Shown here piece after piece: positions 1-7,833 of a DNA stretch of 64,000 nucleotides (position 1 is its first letter; every line of letters begins with the position of its first letter). Position numbers and translations under genes: made by a program. The notes below the pieces were generated by a model that ran no database searches, had not been told where the DNA came from, and worked only from the letters and a program-made list of their open reading frames with translations. The DNA is taken from contig SFFB01000003.1 in the NCBI GenBank assembly GCA_004557035.1, positions 1 to 64,000 of the forward strand, in the 5' to 3' direction. The stretch is from Bacteroidales bacterium. GTDB taxonomy: Bacteria > Bacteroidota > Bacteroidia > Bacteroidales > Bacteroidaceae.

Positions 1-440
1 ATGCCGGCCTTGTCGTCTGCGCCCAGCAGGGTGTGGCCGTCGGTCACGATGAGGTCTTCGCCGATGTGGTTGAGCAGTTCGGGAAACTTCTCCGGTCGTG
101 TCACGATGCCGGCCTCCGCGTCGAGCACGATGTCGCCGCCGTCGTAGCCTTTAATGATGCGTGGCTTGACGTTGGCCCCTGAGCAGTCGGGGCTTGTGTC
201 GATGTGGGCAATGAAGCCTATGGTGGGCACGTCGGTGGCCTCAGTGTTGGCCTCGAGCGTGGCATAGAGATAGCCTTTCTCGTCGAGCACCACTTCGGTG
301 AGGCCCATAGCCTTCAGTTCGTCTTTCAAGTGGTGCGCAAGTGCCCATTGCTTTTCGGTGGAAGGCACACAGCCGGTGCCGTCGGCGCTTTGCGTGTCAA
401 AGCTCACGTATTTCAAAAAGCGCTCAGTGATGTCTGTCAT
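1..440 (-). CDS. pepT: Peptidase T (tripeptide aminopeptidase), N-terminal part
   Basis: The first 146 codons are present and the rest lies beyond the left window edge. PepT is a cytoplasmic M20-family zinc aminopeptidase that removes the N-terminal residue from tripeptides. Family signatures visible here are the N-terminal ERFLKYVSFDTQS, the zinc-ligand block HIDTSPDCSG near residue 80, and GHTLLGADDKAG near the cut end, which carries the next metal-binding Asp. Translation starts at the ATG at 440, just inside a spacer shared with the divergent guaD gene. The family assignment is firm; the C-terminal domain cannot be judged. Confidence 0.93.
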   Translation of the reverse strand, partial: MTDITERFLKYVSFDTQSADGTGCVPSTEKQWALAHHLKDELKAMGLTEVVLDEKGYLYATLEANTEATDVPTIGFIAHIDTSPDCSGANVKPRIIKGYDGGDIVLDAEAGIVTRPEKFPELLNHIGEDLIVTDGHTLLGADDKAG

Positions 441-524
441 GGTGGTGGGAAATGTTTGTGGGTGATTTAGATAGGCGAATTTACTCAAATATGCCACACG
501 AAAGGTCAAAATGTCTGCAAAAAA

Positions 525-555
525 TTGGTCTGTAAGGCATTTTGGCCTAACTTCG
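525..555 (+). promoter_or_regulatory. Bacteroidota-type promoter for guaD
   Basis: TTGG at 525-528 and TAACTTCG at 548-555 are separated by 19 bp. This matches the Bacteroidota housekeeping pattern (TTTG / TAnnTTTG) with one deviation in each box, and it lies about 30 bp before the guaD ATG. Confidence 0.6.
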
Positions 556-586
556 CCATCACATATCCTTAACACCAACAAGCCTT

Positions 587-1060
587 ATGACACCACGAGA
601 AGAAGACTTTATGCGCCAAGCCATCTGTTTGGCTGCAGACAACATAGAGAATGGCGGCGGTCCCTTTGGAGCCGTCATTGTCAAAGACGGACAGGTGATA
701 GCCACAGGCGTCAACCGCGTCACCGCCAACCACGATCCCACGGCCCATGCCGAGGTGCAGGCCATTCGTGCTGCCGGCCGTGCACTGGGCACCTTCGACC
801 TCTCGGGCTGCGACCTCTACGCTTCTTGCGAACCTTGCCCCATGTGTCTGAGTGCCATCTATTGGGCCCACATCTCGCGACTCTTTTACGCCTCGAGCAA
901 AGACGATGCGGCAGCTGCCGGTTTCGACGACGCTTTTATCTATCGCGAACTCGACCTGCCGTCGGCGGATCGTCGCCTGGTCTCTGAGGCTCATCCTTCG
1001 GCCGAAGCCGCTGCCGTGTTTGAACGCTGGGTGAGCAAGGCTGACAAGATGGACTATTGA
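587..1060 (+). CDS. guaD: Guanine deaminase-type cytidine deaminase-fold enzyme
   Basis: A 157-residue zinc deaminase of the CDA fold, most like the Bacillus GuaD type that converts guanine to xanthine in purine salvage. Zinc and catalytic motifs are HAEVQAI (His ligand and catalytic Glu) and PCPMC (two Cys ligands). Downstream, GFDDAFIYREL and a C-terminal Tyr after DKMD resemble GuaD, where the C-terminal segment completes the neighbouring subunit's active site. tRNA adenosine deaminase TadA is the main alternative, but the GFDD block and the tail favour GuaD. It is a single gene, divergent from pepT. Confidence 0.85.
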   Translation: MTPREEDFMRQAICLAADNIENGGGPFGAVIVKDGQVIATGVNRVTANHDPTAHAEVQAIRAAGRALGTFDLSGCDLYASCEPCPMCLSAIYWAHISRLFYASSKDDAAAAGFDDAFIYRELDLPSADRRLVSEAHPSAEAAAVFERWVSKADKMDY

Positions 1061-1131
1061 GGGGAGGCCCGTCTTTTTCAGAAAGAGAGGGGAGAATGTG
1101 ATGAAAACTCATCCGATCGCCCTTCCTACCC

Positions 1132-1231
1132 AAATGTTTGCCTTTTTCCCAATCACCTGGTCACACGCCTGTATCGTGTTGTGGCATAACGAGTTGTTGT
1201 GACTGGCCGCTTCAGTCACGTTCAGTCACAC
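1132..1231 (-). repeat. Dispersed repeat family A, copy 1
   Basis: On the minus strand it reads TGTGACTGAAC, then the hairpin GTGACTG-loop-CAGTCAC (1219-1199), then a 32-nt linker, then GTGTGACCAGGTGATTGGG (1166-1148) and AAAAAGGCAAA. The same architecture recurs at 25088, 50160 and 61318. It sits between guaD and the EF-G2 terminator. No open frame is apparent. Confidence 0.8.
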
Positions 1232-1249
1232 TTATTGAAGCATAAATAG

Positions 1250-1288
1250 AGCGGAGCGAAACGCCTTTTGTAGGGGTTTCGCTCCGCT
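1250..1288 (-). terminator. Stem-loop terminator after EF-G2
   Basis: AGCGGAGCGAAAC pairs with GTTTCGCTCCGCT across a 12-13 nt loop. On the minus strand it lies about 30 nt after the EF-G2 stop codon. The U-tract is poor (CTATTTAT), so termination is inferred mainly from the strong stem and the position. Confidence 0.7.
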
Positions 1289-1318
1289 TTCATATAAAAA
1301 GCGCAATTGTTGCTGAGC

Positions 1319-3475
1319 TTATTCTTCGCTTTGCTCGGCCTCGAAGGCGGCGATGAGTTTGTTTTGGATGTCGCCGGGAACAAGTTCGTAGCTGGCAAAC
1401 TTCATGATGAAGCTGGCACGGCCGCCGGTGAGCGAACTGAGCGAGGTGGAGTAGTTGGCCATCTCTGAGAGAGGCACTTTGGCCTGAAGTTTCTCGTAGC
1501 CGTTTTCGCTGCTCATGCCCACAATCATGCCGCGGCGTCCCTGCAGGTCGCTCATCACGTCACCCATCTTGTCGGCCGGGACGAATACTTCAACGTCATA
1601 GATGGGTTCGAGGATTTTCGGACCTGCTTCTTTGAAGGCAGCACTGAAGGCGTTGCGGCCTGCGAGCATGAACGAGAGTTCGTTGCTGTCCACGGGGTGC
1701 ATCTTGCCGTCGTAGACAATGACGCGCACGTCGCGGGCGTAGCTGCCGGTGAGCGGACCTTGCTCCATACGGCTCATGATGCCTTTGAGAATGGCCGGCA
1801 TAAAGCGGGCATCAATGGCACCGCCGACCACGGAGTTGATAAATACGAGTTTGCCACCCCATTCCAGCGTCACCTCTTCCTTGCCTTTCACGGCGATGCG
1901 GATTTCCTGACCGCCAAACTTGTAGACTGTGGGGTCGGGCATGCCCTCGCTGTAGGGCTCTACGATGAGGTGGACTTCGCCAAACTGGCCGGCGCCGCCA
2001 CTCTGTTTCTTGTGGCGATAGTCGGCACGGGCGGCCTTGGTGATGGTTTCACGATAAGGGATGCGTTGCTCGTAGAATTCCACGGCAATCTTGTCGAGGT
2101 TTTCAAGACGCCATTTGAGTGTGCGAAGGTGGAATTCGCCTTGTCCGTGCACCAATATCTGGCGCAGCTCTTTGGATTGTTCCACTTCCCACGTGGGGTC
2201 TTCCTGACGCATGCGGCTCAGTGCCGACATCATCTTTTCAGTCTCTGCCTCGTTCACGGCCTTGATGGCGCGGGTGTATTTGGCGTTGGGATATTTGATG
2301 AAGTTGAAGCGGTTGTCGCAGTCTTTGGCGTTGAGGGTGTTGCCGGTGCGTACGTCTTTGAGCTTGACGGTGCAGCCAATGTCGCCTGCGGTGAGGCTGT
2401 CCACCTTCTCACGGTTGGCTCCGGCACAGACGAAGAGTTGCGCCATGCGTTCCTTGCTGCCGCGGTCTGCGTTGGTGAGGTCGTCGCCTTCTTTCAACAC
2501 ACCGCTCATCACCTTGAAATATTGCACTTCGCCGATGTGGGGCTCCACGCCGGTCTTGAAGAAATAGATGGAGGTGGGGGCGTCGGTCACGGGTTTCACC
2601 TCGATGCCGCGGGTGTTGTGCACGGCGGGCATTTCGTCGACAAAAGGCACCACGTTGCCGAGGAATTCCATCAGTCGGCCCACACCCATATTCTTCGTGG
2701 CGCAGACGCAGAAGACGGGGAAAATGGAGCGCGTCACCATACCCTTGCGGATACCTTCACGCATCTCGTCTTCGGTGAGGTATTCTGTCTCAAAGAATTT
2801 CTCCATCAAGCCTTCGTCGTTCTCGGCTGCTGCCTCTACCAGCGCTTTGTGCAGGGCTTCGGCCTTGTCTTTTTCGCTCTCGGGGATGTCTTCGATGGTG
2901 GGTGTGCCGCCGTCGGGGCCCCAAGTGAGCTTCTTCATCAAGATGATGTCGATGAGCGAGTTGAAGCCCGGGCCGGTCTCGAGGGGATATTGCACGGGCA
3001 CCACTTTGGTACCGTAGATGTTGGTGAGGTCGTCGAGGATGACGTCGTAGTCACACTTTTCGTCGTCGAGTTGGTTGACGAGGAAGATGACGGGCTTGCC
3101 GAGCTTCTCGGTGTAGCGGAAGTGGTTTTGGGTACCCACTTCGGGGCCAAAGCGGCCGTTGATGAGCAACACGGCGGTGTCGGTCACGTTGAGAGCCGTG
3201 AGGGCTGCGCCCACAAAGTCGTCAGAGCCCGGGCAGTCTATGATGTTGAGCTTCTTGCCCATCCACTCCACGTGGAAAACGGTGGAGAAGACCGAGTAGC
3301 CATAGTCTTGCTCCACGGGAAAATAGTCGGAGACAGTATTCTTGGCGGTGATGCGGCCGCGTTTTTTGATGAGACCGCTCTCAAAGAGCAGGGCTTCGGT
3401 GAGAGTGGTCTTGCCTGAGCCGTCGTTGCCCAGGAGCGCGATGTTTTTAATCTCGTGTGAACCGTAAACTTTCAT
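1319..3475 (-). CDS. fusA2: EF-G2-type elongation factor G paralog with altered GTPase site
   Basis: A 718-residue five-domain EF-G paralog. The G-domain motifs depart from canonical EF-G: the P loop is GNDGSGKT (16-23), switch II is DCPGSDD (80-86) with Ser84 where EF-G has the catalytic His of DTPGH, and G4 is NQLD (134-137) instead of NKxD. The C-terminal domains keep EF-G landmarks such as GGAGQFGEV. These traits match the EF-G2 paralog described in Bacteroides thetaiotaomicron, reported to promote translocation without GTP hydrolysis and to matter in carbon-limited gut growth. Ribosomal function is inferred from that family. It is a single-gene unit with its own promoter and terminator, away from the rps/rpl operons, which also argues against its being housekeeping fusA. 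Confidence 0.92.
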   Translation of the reverse strand: MKVYGSHEIKNIALLGNDGSGKTTLTEALLFESGLIKKRGRITAKNTVSDYFPVEQDYGYSVFSTVFHVEWMGKKLNIIDCPGSDDFVGAALTALNVTDTAVLLINGRFGPEVGTQNHFRYTEKLGKPVIFLVNQLDDEKCDYDVILDDLTNIYGTKVVPVQYPLETGPGFNSLIDIILMKKLTWGPDGGTPTIEDIPESEKDKAEALHKALVEAAAENDEGLMEKFFETEYLTEDEMREGIRKGMVTRSIFPVFCVCATKNMGVGRLMEFLGNVVPFVDEMPAVHNTRGIEVKPVTDAPTSIYFFKTGVEPHIGEVQYFKVMSGVLKEGDDLTNADRGSKERMAQLFVCAGANREKVDSLTAGDIGCTVKLKDVRTGNTLNAKDCDNRFNFIKYPNAKYTRAIKAVNEAETEKMMSALSRMRQEDPTWEVEQSKELRQILVHGQGEFHLRTLKWRLENLDKIAVEFYEQRIPYRETITKAARADYRHKKQSGGAGQFGEVHLIVEPYSEGMPDPTVYKFGGQEIRIAVKGKEEVTLEWGGKLVFINSVVGGAIDARFMPAILKGIMSRMEQGPLTGSYARDVRVIVYDGKMHPVDSNELSFMLAGRNAFSAAFKEAGPKILEPIYDVEVFVPADKMGDVMSDLQGRRGMIVGMSSENGYEKLQAKVPLSEMANYSTSLSSLTGGRASFIMKFASYELVPGDIQNKLIAAFEAEQSEE

Positions 3476-3526
3476 GGTCTTAGTTAGATTATGAGGTTAA
3501 TTTGTGTAGTTGTGTTTTTCTGAGGC

Positions 3527-3558
3527 GCAAATTACGTATTTTGAATTAAATGGCAAAA
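3527..3558 (-). promoter_or_regulatory. Promoter for EF-G2
   Basis: On the minus strand, TTTTG (3558-3554) is followed after 19 bp by TAATTTGC (3534-3527), a near match to the Bacteroidota -33/-7 pair. It leaves a leader of about 45 nt before the ATG at 3475. I did not recognise a regulator site with confidence. Confidence 0.6.
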
Positions 3559-4043
3559 CGAGGGAGGGAGGTTTTTCGCCGAAAACGGGAGAAACGTCTC
3601 GTCCTGTTCAAAACGCGGCCTCAATGTGACCAAAATATGGGCAGATTGTTCCCGGAAGCCGTCGTCACCGTTTCACCACCTTCAAAAAGCGCTTGCCGAC
3701 CGTCAAAAAATGCTCGGGCTATGGCCGGGACCTGCCTCGAATAGGGCCGAAAAAAACGGCCATAAGCCGAGAATTTTCTCTCCTTATGGCCGTAAGCGAC
3801 TAAAACTGAATAAAATAAGCTTTGCTGCCCGCCGTTTCTTCTCCCTGTGGCCTCAATTTACGGCCCACGGGGAAGAGGAAAAAAGACAATAGCCGAAGGC
3901 TGCCTCTGTGTCAAGGTGAAGGCCGGAGGAGCCGACTATCCTTTGAGGTGTCGCATGGGGCTTGTGCGCAAAGCCTGAGTGCCCATTGGGCGAGATATGT
4001 CATTTTTGATGCCACACAGGTGCCGGTTTGTATAAATAAGTGC
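3559..4043. other. Long spacer between EF-G2 and the transcarbamylase gene
   Basis: Nearly 500 bases without a convincing gene. Three short overlapping plus-strand frames exist, but they lack start context, homology-like motifs and consistent codon use, so I leave them out. The only structure seen is the family B inverted repeat at 3756-3793 and scattered stretches resembling it (ATAGGGCCG, GTTCCCGG). Confidence 0.6.
3756..3793. repeat. Dispersed repeat family B, copy 1 (variant inverted repeat)
   Basis: ACGGCCATAAG (3756-3766) is a perfect inverted repeat with CTTATGGCCGT (3783-3793). The arms replace the TTCCCGT of other copies by TGGCCGT. The loop carries GAATTTTCTC, which also follows copy 4 at about 35065. 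It is the most divergent member of the family. Confidence 0.55.
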
Positions 4044-4051
4044 TACTTTTG
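4044..4051 (+). promoter_or_regulatory. -7 box of the transcarbamylase gene
   Basis: TACTTTTG is a perfect TAnnTTTG box about 30 bp before the ATG. No TTTG is found at the usual 19-21 bp upstream (the nearest, at 4027, is 13 bp away), so the promoter may depend on an activator. Confidence 0.5.
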
Positions 4052-4080
4052 CATACACATTATTATATAATACCACCACA

Positions 4081-5043
4081 ATGAAAACATTTCTCCACGT
4101 AGCCGACATCGGCTCGCTCAGTGCAGCACTCGAAGAAGCCGCCGAAATCAAAGCCGACAGATATAAATACGAACACCTCGGCCGACACAAAACGGCCCTG
4201 CTCATCTTCTTCAACAACAGCCTCCGCACACGCCTATCCACACAAAAAGCCGCGCGCAATCTCGGCCTCGACGTCATCGTGCTCGACGTCAATGCCGGGG
4301 CTTGGAAGCTTGAGACCGAGCGTGGCGTCATTATGGACGGCGACAAGAGCGAGCATCTGCTAGAGGCCATTCCCGTGATGGCATCTTATTGCGACGTCAT
4401 CGGTGTGCGCACATTTGCCGGTCTCACCGACCGTGAGGCAGACTACACCGAGCGCATCCTCAATCAATTCATTCGCTATAGCGGCCGGCCGGTCTTCTCG
4501 ATGGAGAGCGCCACGGCCCATCCGCTCCAGGCCTTTGCCGACCTCATCACCATCGAGGAGCATAAAGAAAAGGCCCGGCCGAAAGTGGTGTTGACCTGGG
4601 CGCCTCACCCCCGTGCGCTGCCGCAGGCCGTGCCCAACAGCTTTGCCGAGTGGATGCGGGCTGCCGATGTAGATTTCGTCGTCACTCATCCCGAGGGGTA
4701 CGAACTCGACCCCGAGTTTGTGGGCGATGCCCGTGTGGAATATGACCAGATGAAGGCCTTCGAGGGCGCCGACTTTATTTATGCCAAAAACTGGAGTTGT
4801 CCCGGCGTCACCTCTCCGGCCGACTACGGCAAAGTGCTGCATCGCGATATGACGTGGACCGTTGACGAAGCCCATATGGCCGTCACCAACAATGCCCACT
4901 TTATGCACTGCTTGCCCGTGCGCCGTGGTATGATTGTGACCGATGATGTCATTGAGTCGCCGCGCTCGCTCGTCATTCCCGAAGCCGCCAACCGAGAAAT
5001 CTCGGCCACCGTGGTGCTCAAGCGTATGATTGAAGGATTGTGA
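4081..5043 (+). CDS. N-succinyl-L-ornithine (or N-acetylornithine) carbamoyltransferase
   Basis: A 320-residue member of the ArgF' transcarbamylases that Bacteroidota use in arginine synthesis, transferring a carbamoyl group to an N-acylated ornithine. The carbamoyl-phosphate loop reads NNSLRTRLS (45-53). HPLQAFADL and the C-terminal HCLPVRRG loop are typical of the acylornithine branch, and KLETERGVIMDGD also fits. Residue 90 is Ser in GDKSEH; in the Bacteroides fragilis enzyme I recall Pro at this place, and Glu in the acetylornithine enzyme of Xanthomonas, so acyl specificity is open. It is monocistronic, convergent with nth. Confidence 0.88.
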   Translation: MKTFLHVADIGSLSAALEEAAEIKADRYKYEHLGRHKTALLIFFNNSLRTRLSTQKAARNLGLDVIVLDVNAGAWKLETERGVIMDGDKSEHLLEAIPVMASYCDVIGVRTFAGLTDREADYTERILNQFIRYSGRPVFSMESATAHPLQAFADLITIEEHKEKARPKVVLTWAPHPRALPQAVPNSFAEWMRAADVDFVVTHPEGYELDPEFVGDARVEYDQMKAFEGADFIYAKNWSCPGVTSPADYGKVLHRDMTWTVDEAHMAVTNNAHFMHCLPVRRGMIVTDDVIESPRSLVIPEAANREISATVVLKRMIEGL

Positions 5044-5068
5044 TTGCACTTGATATAGAGCAAAAAAA

Positions 5069-5093
5069 GCCCGGGGTGAAGACCCCCGGGCTT
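5069..5093. terminator. Bidirectional terminator between the transcarbamylase gene and nth
   Basis: A GC-rich stem, AGCCCGGGG...CCCCGGGCT, is flanked by A7 on the left and T6 on the right, so it can serve both convergent genes. Confidence 0.9.
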
Positions 5094-5119
5094 TTTTCTG
5101 TTTTCAAATTCTTTAGTTC

Positions 5120-5770
5120 TTAATCCGTCTTGCCGCCTTTCGCCACAAAACTGCAAAGGTCGACCACTCCGCAGTCGGGGCAATGCGGACTGCGCGCCGT
5201 GCAAACATAACGGCCGTGGAGGAGCAACAGATGGTGGGCTCGGCCCATAATGGCATCGGGGATGTGGCGCTTCAAAGCCAACTCTACGCTGAGCGGCGTG
5301 GTACAGGTCGAGGTGACGAGACCGAGCCGGTGGCTCACGCGAAACACGTGGGTGTCGACGGCCAAAGCGGCCTGACCGAACACAATGGCACGAATGACAT
5401 TGGCCGTCTTGCGTCCCACGCCGGGCAATGAAGTGAGGGCTTCAAGGCTCTCAGGCACTTCGCCGCCAAAGTCAGAGACCAACCGCTGCGACATGGCCAC
5501 AAGATGGCGCGATTTGCTCGACGGGTAGCTCACCGACTTGATGTACTCATAGACGGCCTCGGGTGTGGCCGACGCCAACGCTGAGGCCGTCGGGAAGTCA
5601 CGGAAAAGCGGTGGCGTCACCTGGTTCACCCGCTTGTCGGTACACTGGGCCGAGAGCACCACCGCCACGAGCAGATGAAACGGCGTGTCGTAGTGCAACT
5701 CTGTGTCCACAGCGCCCATGCTCTTGTCGAGACGGTCGATGACGGTGGTGATTTTTTCGCTCCTTCGCAT
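5120..5770 (-). CDS. nth: Endonuclease III (DNA glycosylase/AP lyase)
   Basis: A 216-residue base-excision repair enzyme that removes oxidised pyrimidines and nicks abasic sites. The helix-hairpin-helix LPGVGRKTANVI carries the catalytic Lys121, and VDTHVFRVSHRLGL carries the catalytic Asp139. A C-terminal [4Fe-4S] cluster is formed by Cys190, Cys197, Cys200 and Cys206 (C-X6-C-X2-C-X5-C). Length is normal for the family. The ATG lies 3 nt after the ribE stop, so it is the last gene of the minus-strand run and is probably cotranscribed with ribE. Confidence 0.96.
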   Translation of the reverse strand: MRRSEKITTVIDRLDKSMGAVDTELHYDTPFHLLVAVVLSAQCTDKRVNQVTPPLFRDFPTASALASATPEAVYEYIKSVSYPSSKSRHLVAMSQRLVSDFGGEVPESLEALTSLPGVGRKTANVIRAIVFGQAALAVDTHVFRVSHRLGLVTSTCTTPLSVELALKRHIPDAIMGRAHHLLLLHGRYVCTARSPHCPDCGVVDLCSFVAKGGKTD

Positions 5771-5773
5771 AAC

Positions 5774-6379
5774 TTATTGTGTGAGTTCAGAGAGACGGCT
5801 GATGTATTTGCCCAAGATGTCAAACTCAAGGTTCACCACCGTGCCCACCTTGATGGCGTGAAAGTTGGTGTGTTCGAGTGTGTAGGGAATGATGCACACG
5901 GTGAAACTGTCGGTTGTGGGTCGGCACACGGTGAGGCTGACGCCGTTGACGGTCACGCTGCCCTTGTCGACGGTGAAATAGCCGCGGCGTGCCATCTCAG
6001 GCGAGTAGTCGTGGGTGAAGGTGAAGAGGCGGCTGCCGTCGGCCTCCTGGATGTTGGTGCAGCGGGCTGTGGTGTCTACATGGCCCTGCACGATGTGGCC
6101 GTCGAGTCGGCCATTCATCATCATGCTCCGCTCCACGTTGACCTCATCGCCCACGTTGAGCAGACCGAGGTTGGAGCGTTGGAGCGTTTCGTCAATGGCG
6201 GTGACGGTGTATTGGTGGTCGTCGTGGTGGGTCACAGTGAGGCACACGCCGTTGTGAGCCACACTTTGGTCGGTTTTGAGTTCGTGCGCAAAACTGCAAG
6301 TGAGCGTGATGTGCAGATTGCCGCCGTCGCGCGCCAGTGTCACGACGCGCGCAGTTTCTTCTACAATGCCTGAAAACAT
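5774..6379 (-). CDS. ribE: Riboflavin synthase, alpha chain type
   Basis: A 201-residue enzyme that dismutates two 6,7-dimethyl-8-ribityllumazines to riboflavin. The family start MFSGIVEETARV is intact, and two lumazine-binding domains follow. The first ends in NGVCLTV and the second has GSVTVNGVSLTV and FTVCIIPYTLEHTNF. The other rib genes are not in the window. It is immediately upstream of nth (3-nt gap) and 37 nt downstream of the NADH dehydrogenase gene. Confidence 0.96.
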   Translation of the reverse strand: MFSGIVEETARVVTLARDGGNLHITLTCSFAHELKTDQSVAHNGVCLTVTHHDDHQYTVTAIDETLQRSNLGLLNVGDEVNVERSMMMNGRLDGHIVQGHVDTTARCTNIQEADGSRLFTFTHDYSPEMARRGYFTVDKGSVTVNGVSLTVCRPTTDSFTVCIIPYTLEHTNFHAIKVGTVVNLEFDILGKYISRLSELTQ

Positions 6380-6416
6380 AAGTGAGGAGTAGTCTGTTTG
6401 AAGAGGATAATTGTGT

Positions 6417-7805
6417 TTATTTTTTTTCAGCTTGTGGCGTATGTAGCGTGTCTTCAGAGCCTTCGCTCAGCAGGTCGGTGCCCCAGTGGGTGGAGGCCAG
6501 ACGCTCTTCGCGACGTTTCACCTCTTGAGCTTTTTTGGCATAGATAATCATGCGCAGCGACTGGCTGTAAGAGAAATAGTTCCACATCCAGTTGAAGAGC
6601 ACGATCATCTTGTTGCGCACGCCGAGGATGGAGCGCAGATGCACGAGCAACCACATCACCCAAGCCCAGAAGCCGGCCATTTTCACGGTCTTGAATTCGG
6701 CCACGGCTTTGTTGCGGCCCACGGTGGCCATTGTGCCGAGGTTGCGGTAGCGGAACGGACGCATCTCTTCGCCCTTGTCGAGTCGGCGCAGGTTTTTGGC
6801 CAGCAGGGTGCCTTGCTGAATAGCCACCTGGGCCAGCTGAGGGTGACCGCCCGGCCAGCGTGCGTCGCCTTCGGGCATAATACACTGGTCGCCAATGGCA
6901 AAAACGCCGTCGAGACCTTCTACGCGGTTGAACGTATCCACTATGATGCGGCGGCCACGTCCTAAATGCTTCTCAGAAAGGTTGCCAATGGGTTGAGCGG
7001 CCACACCACTCACCCAGATAAAGGTGCGGGTGGCAATGCTGCTGCCGTCGCCCAGCATGACGCGGTGGTCTTTGAAGTCGGTCACCATTTTGCCTAAGAG
7101 CACATTCACGCCCATGCGGCGCAAATATTTCTCCACTGCTGCCGATGACTCCTCACTCATGGCCGAGAGCAGGCGGCCTCCGGCCTCGATGAGGTAGATG
7201 TGCATCAAGCTTGAAGGCAGGTCGGGGTAGTCTTTCGGCAAAACGTAGTTTTTCATTTCAGACAAGGCTCCTGCAATTTCCACACCCGTCGCACCGCCAC
7301 CCACAATCACGACGTTGAGCAGTTCTTGGCGCTCTTGTTCGCCGGCGCATGTGAGTGCGCGTTCGAAGTTGTCGAGCAGGGCGTTGCGCAACCCCATGGC
7401 CTCGCTTACGTTTTTCATTGGCATGGCTTCTTCGGCAATGTGTTTGTTGCCGAAAAAGTTGGTCGTCGCTCCGGCGGCAAGCACGAGATAGTCATAACTG
7501 ATTTTGCCAATCGAGGTCTGAATGATTTTGTGCTCGGGGAAGATGGAGCGCACCTCTGCCATACGGAAGTAGAAGTCTTTGCGGCGCTGGAAGAGTTTGC
7601 GGAAGGGGAAGGAAATGCTGCTCGGCTCAATGCCTGCCGAGGCTATTTGATAGATGAGTGGAGGAAACTGATGGTAGTTGTTGCGGTCTATGAGGACGAC
7701 CTGATAATTGCTTTTGCGCAATTTGTTGGCCAGTTTCAAACCGCCGAAACCGCCGCCGACGATGACCACTCTCTTTTTGTTGGATTGGGGAACGTTGAAA
7801 CTCAT
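6417..7805 (-). CDS. ndh: Type II NADH:quinone oxidoreductase (NDH-2)
   Basis: About 462 residues. It is a non-proton-pumping, FAD-dependent enzyme on the inner face of the membrane that passes electrons from NADH to menaquinone. Two Rossmann motifs are visible: VVIVGGGFGGL near the N-terminus (FAD) and VVIVGGGATGVE in the middle (NADH). The FAD-binding FAIGDQC and the quinone-site HPQLAQVAIQQG follow. The C-terminal MAGFWAWVMWLLVHL is the likely membrane-binding helix. I chose the ATG at 7805; a frame open to 7925 would overlap the preceding gene by 90 nt and add residues foreign to the family. Confidence 0.92.
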   Translation of the reverse strand: MSFNVPQSNKKRVVIVGGGFGGLKLANKLRKSNYQVVLIDRNNYHQFPPLIYQIASAGIEPSSISFPFRKLFQRRKDFYFRMAEVRSIFPEHKIIQTSIGKISYDYLVLAAGATTNFFGNKHIAEEAMPMKNVSEAMGLRNALLDNFERALTCAGEQERQELLNVVIVGGGATGVEIAGALSEMKNYVLPKDYPDLPSSLMHIYLIEAGGRLLSAMSEESSAAVEKYLRRMGVNVLLGKMVTDFKDHRVMLGDGSSIATRTFIWVSGVAAQPIGNLSEKHLGRGRRIIVDTFNRVEGLDGVFAIGDQCIMPEGDARWPGGHPQLAQVAIQQGTLLAKNLRRLDKGEEMRPFRYRNLGTMATVGRNKAVAEFKTVKMAGFWAWVMWLLVHLRSILGVRNKMIVLFNWMWNYFSYSQSLRMIIYAKKAQEVKRREERLASTHWGTDLLSEGSEDTLHTPQAEKK

Positions 7806-7833
7806 AACTGATGAATATGAAGTAAGGTCTGTG

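Noticed and set aside
1697..3418. Long open frame of 573 codons antisense to EF-G2
   Set aside because: It mirrors the sense gene; low-complexity His/Val/Gly-rich translation, no start context, and the sense strand encodes a full EF-G-like protein.
3550..4070. Three short overlapping frames in the spacer before the transcarbamylase gene
   Set aside because: They overlap each other, run through an inverted repeat and a promoter, and lack protein-like composition.
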